A model generated the notes under the pieces. It saw nothing but the letters and a program-made list of their open reading frames with translations. It did no database searches and was not told where the DNA came from. Position numbers and translations under genes: made by a program. A DNA stretch of 7,496 bases, taken from NCBI GenBank assembly GCA_019090765.1, contig JAHRVJ010000162.1:1-7496 (forward strand). The letters are read 5' to 3'. The DNA comes from Ilumatobacteraceae bacterium. GTDB taxonomy: Bacteria; Actinomycetota; Acidimicrobiia; Acidimicrobiales; Ilumatobacteraceae. The number at the start of each line of letters is the position of its first letter. Within the stretch, counting starts at the first letter, position 1. Shown in pieces: positions 1-4,668 of this stretch.

Positions 1-30
1 CTGCATGGGAGATACCCGTACGATGAGCCG

Positions 31-639
31 ATGCTCGTCTGGATGGATCTCGAAATGACAGGGCTCGACCACACTTCTGACGTGATTGTCGAGATCGCCA
101 CGCTGATTACCGATGACAGTCTGGAGATCGTTGCCGAGGGCCCCGACTTGGTTGTTCACCAGTCTGACGAGGTCCTCGAGCGGATGGACCCATTCGTAGT
201 CGAGATGCACACTCGCTCAGGATTGCTCGAATCAATTAAGGCTTCAGAGATCACGCTCGAAGTAGCTGGCGCGGCCACGCTGGAGTTCATCAAACAGCAT
301 GTTCCCGAACCGATGACGGTTCCACTGTGTGGTAACTCGATTGGCACTGATCGCCGGTTTCTCACTGCATATCTACCCGATATCGAGAACTATCTGCACT
401 ACCGGTCAATCGACGTGTCCAGCGTTAAGGAACTTGTTAAGCGGTGGTATCCCGGTGTCGACGCCAGCCGACCGCGGGGTCAAGGTTCGCACCGCGCTCT
501 CGATGACATCCGCGAGTCGATCCGCGAGATGGCGTTCTACCGCGAGCAGGTCTTTGTCGACCCGGCATCGGTAGCGACTGCCCCCGCCGCCGACGAATCC
601 ACTGCGGAGCCCGAAGATGTCGCTACTGGAAACAAGTAG
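31..639 (+). CDS. orn: Oligoribonuclease, DEDDh 3'-5' exoribonuclease
   Basis: Cytoplasmic exonuclease that degrades very short RNAs (2-5 nt) and, in bacteria with cyclic-di-GMP, the dinucleotide pGpG. The 202-residue product opens with the family signature WMDLEMTGL. The DEDDh catalytic set is visible: D6 and E8 in that motif, D107 in GNSIGTDRRF, and H154 and D159 in SHRALDD. HYRSIDVSSVKEL and RWYP match actinobacterial Orn closely. The family domain ends near residue 176; the last 26 residues are an Ala/Glu/Asp-rich tail absent from E. coli Orn. ATG at 31 is chosen because family members begin only a few residues before the WxDLEMTGL motif. The frame stays open to the window edge and no good Shine-Dalgarno site is seen, so a slightly longer N-terminus is possible. 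The quinone oxidoreductase gene follows 9 bases later and is probably cotranscribed. Confidence 0.95.
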   Translation: MLVWMDLEMTGLDHTSDVIVEIATLITDDSLEIVAEGPDLVVHQSDEVLERMDPFVVEMHTRSGLLESIKASEITLEVAGAATLEFIKQHVPEPMTVPLCGNSIGTDRRFLTAYLPDIENYLHYRSIDVSSVKELVKRWYPGVDASRPRGQGSHRALDDIRESIREMAFYREQVFVDPASVATAPAADESTAEPEDVATGNK

Positions 640-648
640 TTCGAGCTG

Positions 649-1623
649 ATGCGCGCAGTTGTGCTCCGCTCTCACGGCGGCCCTGAAGTACTCACGATCG
701 AAGAAGTTGATAACCCGACGCCGGGTTCAGACGAAATTGTTGTCGCTGTTGAACAAACCGCGGTGAACAGAGCTGACGTGCTGCAGCGGATGGGTGGCTA
801 CCCCGACCCGCGTGGGCTCGCAATCGAAATTCCAGGTCTTGAGTACGCCGGAAGGGTCGCCAGTATTGGCGCCGATGTCACGAACTGGACCGTTGGCGAT
901 CGCGTCATGGGAATCGAAACCGGCGGCTGTTATGCCGAGCAGGTTGTTACTCACAGTCGCCAGGCCCTGCCGGTACCCGCTGGTGTCGCCGAAGGCGAAG
1001 CGGCAGCGATCCCCGAGGTCTTCCTCACGGCGTGGGACGCGCTTGTCGTGCAGGGCGGCTTGACATCCGGACGGTGGGCGCTCGTGCATGCCGGAGCATC
1101 GGGAGTTGGCACGGCGGCCATCCAAATCGCTAAGGCTGTTGGTGCTCGCGTGGCGGTGACCTGTTCGCAGGGCAAAGCAGCTGCCTGTACCGAACTCGGC
1201 GCCGACTTGGTGTTCGAACGCAGCCCTGCCGACTGGCTAGGCGAGTTGCGAAACGCGCTGCCCGATGGAGTTGACGTAATTCTTGATGTGGTGGGGGGCG
1301 AAGAAGCCGAACGAAACCTGAAGGCGGTGCGCGTCGACGGTCGGGTCATCCAGGTTGGGCTGTTGGGAGGCGCGTCAGCGGCAATCAATATGGGCCTGAT
1401 TCTGGCGAAGCGGATCACCTGGATCGGCACGACCTTGCGTTCGCGGCCACTTGAGCGCAAATTGGCCTTGGCCCAACGGTTTATCGATGAGTTGATTCCG
1501 CTTTTCGAAAGCGGAGCATTACAGCCGGTGATCGATTCTCGTTTCCCGTTTGAACAGATAGCCGACGCCCACCGATTGATGGAGTCAAACGCCAACGTCG
1601 GAAAGATCCTCATCGACCTTTGA
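649..1623 (+). CDS. NAD(P)H:quinone oxidoreductase, PIG3/zeta-crystallin type (zinc-independent MDR family)
   Basis: Probable cytoplasmic NADPH-dependent quinone or enone reductase of the medium-chain dehydrogenase/reductase superfamily. The 324-residue length is typical of the PIG3-like quinone oxidoreductase group. The N-terminal GroES-like domain (about 1-125) carries the group's start MRAVVLRSHGGPEVL and the NRADVLQRMGGYP segment, and it lacks the cysteine-rich structural zinc loop of alcohol dehydrogenases. The Rossmann domain has the nucleotide-binding motif AGASGVGTAAIQ at residues 148-159. DVILDVVGG (209-217) and GRVIQVGLLGG (231-241) are typical later elements. The C-terminus, NVGKILIDL, is the usual family ending. 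ATG at 649 is preceded by GAGCTG, a weak ribosome site. The gap of 9 bases after orn suggests an operon. It ends 12 bases before the convergent CopC-like gene. The exact substrate cannot be read from the sequence. Confidence 0.92.
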   Translation: MRAVVLRSHGGPEVLTIEEVDNPTPGSDEIVVAVEQTAVNRADVLQRMGGYPDPRGLAIEIPGLEYAGRVASIGADVTNWTVGDRVMGIETGGCYAEQVVTHSRQALPVPAGVAEGEAAAIPEVFLTAWDALVVQGGLTSGRWALVHAGASGVGTAAIQIAKAVGARVAVTCSQGKAAACTELGADLVFERSPADWLGELRNALPDGVDVILDVVGGEEAERNLKAVRVDGRVIQVGLLGGASAAINMGLILAKRITWIGTTLRSRPLERKLALAQRFIDELIPLFESGALQPVIDSRFPFEQIADAHRLMESNANVGKILIDL

Positions 1624-1635
1624 GCCGGGTGACGC

Positions 1636-2169
1636 TCAGCCTTGCGCTGCGGTCTGTTTCTTGTGCAGCCGGTAGCTGAATGCGGTGCCGACAGCCAAGA
1701 TCGCGATCATTGGAAGCGCGAACAATAGCCACGGAACACTGCTGCTATCGGCACCTCCGGAGCCGTAAACGAACGACACCGCGCCAACGAGAAAGTGCCC
1801 GTCGAGCGCTGCCGTCGTGAGATAGCGCACAATGTAGAGACCCTCTTCCTCGGGCTGATCAAATTCGATCTTGGCCGTGGTCTCGGAGGTTCTCGTCGTC
1901 GTTGTGTCTTCAATCAAGTTGTCTTCGCCTGGTGCCCAGAGCGACATCTCGATGTCGTCGCTGATGGGCGTTCCAAACTCAATTGAGACTTCGGTGATCG
2001 ACCCGTCGACCGCTGTACCCGACGGAGGTTCGGAGCCAACGATGTCCTCGTGAGCCGCTGCAGGTACTCCTGAAGCGATAAGAACTAAACCGAGCACCAC
2101 GCCGATTGCGCCGATGCGATTCCTGGCCCGCTTCTGGGTCCGCTGCGGGGGACATGCGGTCAATGTCAT
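1636..2169 (-). CDS. CopC-domain copper-binding protein, exported and membrane-anchored
   Basis: Probable extracytoplasmic copper-binding protein that handles Cu(II) at the outer face of the membrane. Counting from ATG at 2169 (177 aa), residues about 18-39 form a signal peptide with a basic start (KRARNR) and an Ala-rich cleavage region ending PAAA. Cleavage there would leave His40 as the mature N-terminus (HEDIVGSEPPSGT), as in CopC. The later DGH motif (D123, H125, in AALDGHFLVGAVSF) supplies the other ligands of the CopC Cu(II) site. A hydrophobic segment at about 145-166 followed by RLHKK anchors the C-terminus. No Met-rich Cu(I) site is seen. An in-frame TTG at 2181 would add four residues and lies close to GAGCTGA, so the start is uncertain. 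No CopD partner is nearby. The gene is divergent from the whiB leader and convergent with the quinone oxidoreductase gene. Confidence 0.85.
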   Translation of the reverse strand: MTLTACPPQRTQKRARNRIGAIGVVLGLVLIASGVPAAAHEDIVGSEPPSGTAVDGSITEVSIEFGTPISDDIEMSLWAPGEDNLIEDTTTTRTSETTAKIEFDQPEEEGLYIVRYLTTAALDGHFLVGAVSFVYGSGGADSSSVPWLLFALPMIAILAVGTAFSYRLHKKQTAAQG

Positions 2170-2246
2170 GGTGCTATTCAATCAGCTCAACAGCGGCGAA
2201 ATTCAGCAACGAATCCAGTCGAGACGTTCGATCTTGCGAAACTCTC

Positions 2247-2277
2247 TTGACCCGAGCCCCCGAATCGTGATTATGTA
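2247..2277 (+). promoter_or_regulatory. Possible sigma-70-type promoter for the whiB leader
   Basis: TTGACC at 2247-2252 matches a -35 box at five of six positions. A weak -10 region, TTATGTA (2271-2277), follows after 18-19 bases, with TG just upstream (2268-2269) as in extended -10 promoters. Transcription would start near 2283, about 40 bases before the upstream ORF and about 410 bases before whiB. The same stretch read on the minus strand gives CATAAT (2275-2270), a good -10 for the divergent copC-like gene, though no convincing -35 accompanies it. The -10 is far from consensus, so this is tentative. Confidence 0.4.
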
Positions 2278-2324
2278 GCGAATCCCCTGTGGGACAGACG
2301 AAGACCGACCGGAAAGGAACAGCC

Positions 2325-2549
2325 ATGCTTAACCACCTGACACATACACCATGCAACGCTGTGCCGCGCCATTCGGTCGATGCGTTCAAAGTCACTTCGG
2401 CTTCCGCCGTGCATGGTGCAAAGCACATGTATAAGAGCTGGCTTGCCGACACCACGCCGACTGCATGCTCGAACCTTCACCGGTCGAATTCCACCGGTAC
2501 CAAGGGCAAGCGAATCACACCCGGTTACCTCGATGGAGGGCTGACGTAG
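2325..2549 (+). CDS. Upstream leader ORF of whiB, 74 aa, no recognised family
   Basis: ATG at 2325 has one of the best ribosome sites in the window (AAAGGA at 2313-2318, 6 bases of spacing) and is the first ATG after the likely transcription start. The product is basic and rich in His (H4, H7, H16, H30, H34, H52), with two Cys (C10, C48). It has no signal peptide, membrane segment or recognised domain. The reading frame shows moderate GC preference at third positions, consistent with translation but not decisive. It ends 26 bases before the terminator stem, and its last ten or so codons overlap the 5' arm of the proposed antiterminator. A ribosome finishing the ORF would mask that arm. I therefore interpret it as a regulatory leader ORF. 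At 74 codons it is longer than a typical leader peptide, so a stand-alone small protein cannot be excluded. An in-frame GTG at 2289 lacks a ribosome site. Confidence 0.6.
   Translation: MLNHLTHTPCNAVPRHSVDAFKVTSASAVHGAKHMYKSWLADTTPTACSNLHRSNSTGTKGKRITPGYLDGGLT
2479..2498 (+). repeat. Small inverted repeat inside the leader ORF
   Basis: ACCGGT occurs at 2479-2484 and again at 2493-2498, separated by CGAATTCC. ACCGGT is self-complementary, so the two copies can form a 6-bp hairpin with an 8-base loop in the RNA. It sits 20 bases before the proposed antiterminator arm, where a pause or ribosome-sensing hairpin would be plausible. It may also be chance. Confidence 0.4.
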
Positions 2550-2586
2550 AACACTCGTCAGATCACCTCTTCCGAGGCCGCCGGGT
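2519..2586 (+). promoter_or_regulatory. Potential antiterminator pairing
   Basis: ACCCGG (2519-2524) is fully complementary to CCGGGT (2581-2586) in the 5' arm of the terminator. CCTC (2528-2531) is complementary to GAGG (2574-2577). Between them lie one T-G wobble and two mismatches. The combined helix would occupy almost the whole 5' arm of the terminator and so exclude it. The upstream partner lies inside the last codons of the leader ORF, so ribosome position would decide which structure forms. It is thermodynamically weaker than the terminator, as expected for a default-off attenuator. The pairing is read by eye without energy calculation. Confidence 0.55.
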
Positions 2587-2614
2587 TCCAGACCCGGCGG
2601 CCTTTTTGGTTTTT
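2576..2614 (+). terminator. Strong intrinsic terminator in the whiB leader
   Basis: GGCCGCCGGGT (2576-2586) and ACCCGGCGGCC (2592-2602) form a perfect 11-bp GC-rich stem around the loop TCCAG. TTTTT, GG and TTTTT follow (2603-2614). Flanking A2575 can extend the stem with T2603. There is no T tract on the minus-strand side, so it acts on plus-strand transcripts only. It lies 26 bases after the leader ORF stop and 78 bases before the whiB start codon. Confidence 0.92.
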
Positions 2615-2692
2615 CGGCCAGCCTCCGATCACCACCCAGTTCTTTCACCTCAAATTCGAAATCTCAACCGCGACCAATACCCAAGGAACATC

Positions 2693-3082
2693 ATGAATGT
2701 CACATCGAATCCCTCAGTTGTTACTGAGCTTGTTGTACCTGACAGTCCCAGCCAAGTCACTGTCGAGCTGGTCGAGCAGCCGGCTCAAGTCCGAGCACCG
2801 GCAGCCCGCTGCGCCGATGGCAACGGAACCATGACCGGTCTTTTCTTCTCCGACCACGTCATCGACATCGCTCGGGCCAAAGCAATGTGCGGTCTGTGTC
2901 CGCTATCGGTTTCGTGCCTCGAAGAGGCGTTGGAACGAGAGGAGCCCTGGGGTGTGTGGGGCGGCCAACTGATTTCGGGCGGCCGTGTTGTGCTCAACAA
3001 GCGGGCCTGTGGGCGTCCACCAAAAAACCCGCGTCCTGAGATCGTCATCGACGAACTTGGCCCGGTAACGATCGTTGCCTAA
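2693..3082 (+). CDS. whiB7: WhiB7/WblC-like iron-sulfur transcriptional regulator
   Basis: A 129-residue Wbl protein. WhiB proteins bind a [4Fe-4S] cluster, associate with the principal sigma factor and alter promoter use. The four cluster cysteines are C40, C66, C69 and C75, the last three in the family spacing CX2CX5C. The sequence EPWGVWGG (84-91) matches the WhiB7 version of the GVWGG turn. KRACGRPPK (103-111) follows where WhiB7 has its AT-hook, but the usual RGRP core reads CGRP, so DNA contact there may be altered. The N-terminal extension of about 39 residues (Val/Glu/Pro-rich) and the 18-residue tail after the hook are not typical of mycobacterial WhiB7. ATG at 2693 is chosen for its AAGGAA site (2683-2688); an in-frame ATG at 2465 would read through the terminator. 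By analogy it activates intrinsic antibiotic-resistance genes. WhiB membership is near certain; the WhiB7 subgroup is well supported by motifs and the leader but not proven. Confidence 0.9.
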   Translation: MNVTSNPSVVTELVVPDSPSQVTVELVEQPAQVRAPAARCADGNGTMTGLFFSDHVIDIARAKAMCGLCPLSVSCLEEALEREEPWGVWGGQLISGGRVVLNKRACGRPPKNPRPEIVIDELGPVTIVA

Positions 3083-3099
3083 CACCGAGAAATGGCTGA

Positions 3100-3130
3100 C
3101 GTTGCGGGAACGTTTCGTTGCGCCGCAACG
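3100..3130. repeat. Competing inverted repeats between whiB and the thioredoxin gene
   Basis: CGTTGCGG (3100-3107) can pair with CCGCAACG (3123-3130) around a 15-base loop. CGTTGC (3116-3121) can instead pair with GCAACG (3125-3130) around GCC. A further direct copy of CGTTGC lies at 3073-3078 at the end of whiB. There is no T tract, so this is not a standard intrinsic terminator. It could be a Rho-independent-like pause, a processing hairpin or an operator for the thioredoxin-ccdA unit. Confidence 0.4.
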
Positions 3131-3142
3131 ACCTGAGGCTGT

Positions 3143-3754
3143 GTGCTCAGTAACCTTTGGTCCGTGAGAGTGAATCGTCCACGTCTACTCATCTGGTCGC
3201 TGCTCGGGGCCGTTGCGGTGATCGTGGTAGGTGCTGTCGTTTTGGCTCAGCAATCCGACGATGACAACGTCGACGCACGCCTCGACGACGCGGCGACGGT
3301 GGTTACATATCCGAACTCTGGCTTGGGTAACAGCGAGGTCGAAGGTGACCTGTTGCCAGTCGCCAGCCTGCGCGACCGTAACGACAACGAGATTCTCTCG
3401 ACCGAACTTCTTGGCGCCCCCATGGTGATCAACCTCTGGTTCAGTAGCTGCGCACCGTGCGCGAAAGAGCTCCCCGACTTCGCGACAGTCCATGCCGAAG
3501 TTGGCGATGAGGTCCGATTTGTTGGCGTCAACACGATCGACTCGGTCGCGGTCATGGAGCGGTTCGCTGGAGAGCGCGGCGTGCAATACGAATTGTTGCG
3601 CGACGAGTACGCGGAACTCACCAATGGCATTGGGGCAGTGGCGTTTCCGATGACACTGTTCGTGACTTCGAATGGGGTCATTGTCGAACAAACCGGGGTG
3701 CTTGATGCCGACGAACTGCGCGAAAAAGTCGCCAACCTAATGGAGCTGGAGTAG
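3143..3754 (+). CDS. Membrane-anchored TlpA/ResA-like thioredoxin-fold protein
   Basis: Probable thiol-disulfide oxidoreductase facing outside the cell, reducing disulfides such as apocytochrome c CXXCH sites or copper-site cysteines. Residues about 15-36 are a single hydrophobic segment preceded by basic residues, a signal anchor. The thioredoxin domain covers roughly 70-203. Its active site is WFSSCAPC (C103, C106), followed by AKELPDF as in TlpA/ResA, and the cis-proline is P169 in VAFPMTLFV. GTG at 3143 is preceded by GAGG (3135-3138); in-frame GTGs at 3164 and 3170 are alternatives that would still keep the anchor. The ccdA-type gene follows after 5 bases, so CcdA probably keeps this protein reduced. 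No cytochrome c or ResB/ResC genes are in the window, so the final substrate is unknown. A copper-related role is possible given the nearby CopC-like gene. Confidence 0.88.
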   Translation: MLSNLWSVRVNRPRLLIWSLLGAVAVIVVGAVVLAQQSDDDNVDARLDDAATVVTYPNSGLGNSEVEGDLLPVASLRDRNDNEILSTELLGAPMVINLWFSSCAPCAKELPDFATVHAEVGDEVRFVGVNTIDSVAVMERFAGERGVQYELLRDEYAELTNGIGAVAFPMTLFVTSNGVIVEQTGVLDADELREKVANLMELE

Positions 3755-3759
3755 CGCGT

Positions 3760-4668
3760 ATGAGTCTGTCGTTCATTCGTGGTCTTGTCGCCGCGGTCAA
3801 CCCATGCGGATTCATCCTGCTGCCGACGTACTTGATGTACTTCCTGGGCCTTCAGGGTTCGGTTCCGGGCACCCAACGCGCCACCGTGAGGCGAGCGCTA
3901 CTGGTTAGTGCCGCGGTATCGGCAGGGTTCATCTCGGTCTTTCTGGTCGTTGGCGTCATCTCGTACAACTTCACGAATTGGATCAACGAAAACGCGAAGT
4001 ATGCCACCGGGGCTATTGGAGTGGGGCTGCTTGTGCTCGGCATATCGATGCTGTTCGGTTACAAGCTTCCCTTCATGACGCCGAAGATCGATACTGGCGG
4101 CACGCCAGAAAAGACGATGCGGGCGATGTTCGTTTATGGAATCGCCTATGCGGTTGCCTCAATTGGCTGCACTATCGGGCTGTTTATCGCCACGGTCTTC
4201 AGCACTACAACCCGCGATGGCGTGGTCGCTGGTGTAGGCAATGTGGTTGCCTACGGCGCCGGAATGGCGCTCCTGGTTAGTGCGTTGACTGTTGCATTGG
4301 CGTTCGCGAATACGGGCCTACTCAAGTTTCTTCGCAACGGGTTGCAGTACGTCGATCGGATCGCGGCGGCTTTCGTTGTGCTTTCCGGGATCTACCTGAT
4401 GTGGTACTTCTACTGGGTCGATATCAAAGAAGAGGGCGACCCCATCACCGATTGGGCGCTGGAGCGTCAGGCCCAGGCCACGGTGTTCTTGAGTGATCAT
4501 TGGCAAACGGTCGGCATCGTGCTGGCAGTTGTTGTCGGCGTGGCTGTCGCCTACGTGCTGATCCGGCCCGAAAGTGCGAGCAACGACGATGTTGCCGTTA
4601 ACTCGACCGACGATGCAGTCGGCCAACCATCTGGCGACGAGCCGGTCGCCGAACCCGCTCAGAGGTAG
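3760..4668 (+). CDS. ccdA: CcdA-type thiol-disulfide transporter (DsbD transmembrane domain family)
   Basis: Integral membrane protein that passes electrons from cytoplasmic thioredoxin to extracytoplasmic thioredoxin-like proteins. The family's paired cysteines are present: C16 in AAVNPCGFILLP and C137 in VASIGCTIGLF. Six helices of the CcdA core lie at about 6-30, 46-69, 82-101, 121-147, 157-185 and 198-220. An extra segment follows after a hydrophilic stretch (about 249-268, VGIVLAVVVGVAVAYVLI) and then an acidic, Pro/Ala-containing tail, making the 302-residue protein longer than a minimal CcdA (about 220-240). ATG at 3760 has GGAG (3748-3751) at 8 bases, inside the end of the preceding gene. 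Tight coupling to the thioredoxin-like gene supports a shared job. Its last 10 bases overlap the convergent CoA-transferase gene. Confidence 0.9.
   Translation: MSLSFIRGLVAAVNPCGFILLPTYLMYFLGLQGSVPGTQRATVRRALLVSAAVSAGFISVFLVVGVISYNFTNWINENAKYATGAIGVGLLVLGISMLFGYKLPFMTPKIDTGGTPEKTMRAMFVYGIAYAVASIGCTIGLFIATVFSTTTRDGVVAGVGNVVAYGAGMALLVSALTVALAFANTGLLKFLRNGLQYVDRIAAAFVVLSGIYLMWYFYWVDIKEEGDPITDWALERQAQATVFLSDHWQTVGIVLAVVVGVAVAYVLIRPESASNDDVAVNSTDDAVGQPSGDEPVAEPAQR

Larger units (their letters stand above)
2283..2692 (+). promoter_or_regulatory. Long 5' leader of whiB with upstream ORF, antiterminator and terminator (probable attenuator)
   Basis: About 410 bases lie between the predicted transcription start and the whiB start codon. 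In order they hold a strong Shine-Dalgarno site and upstream ORF (2325-2549), a small hairpin (2479-2498), a potential antiterminator (2519-2531 pairing with 2574-2586), an intrinsic terminator (2576-2614), and whiB's own ribosome site AAGGAA at 2683-2688. A transcript from the predicted promoter would normally stop before whiB. WhiB7/WblC genes in Mycobacterium and Streptomyces are known to have leaders of this type, where inhibition of translation on the upstream ORF allows readthrough. The same logic here is inferred from the layout and the WhiB7-like protein downstream. The 5' boundary is approximate. Confidence 0.7.

Noticed and set aside
951..1613. 220-codon minus-strand ORF opposite the quinone oxidoreductase gene
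   Set aside because: Its Arg/Ser/Pro-rich composition is typical of antisense frames in GC-rich genes. The plus-strand gene carries the full family motifs.
2479..2498. ACCGGT repeats considered as part of an attachment site or mobile-element end
   Set aside because: No integrase, transposase, target duplication or matching second end is present in the window.
2283..2614. Leader considered as a tmRNA or other structured housekeeping RNA gene
   Set aside because: No tRNA-like acceptor ends, tag-peptide frame or other conserved tmRNA signatures were found. The ORF with ribosome site plus terminator fits a leader better.
2271..2648. Minus-strand ORF of 125 codons opposite the whiB leader
   Set aside because: It runs through the terminator stem, has Arg/Gly-rich shadow composition, and no ribosome site or domain. 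The plus-strand leader features explain this stretch better.
2465..2692. Longer version of the WhiB protein starting at ATG 2465
   Set aside because: The extension would be translated through the intrinsic terminator and has no ribosome site, whereas ATG 2693 has a clear AAGGAA site and gives a normal-sized Wbl protein.
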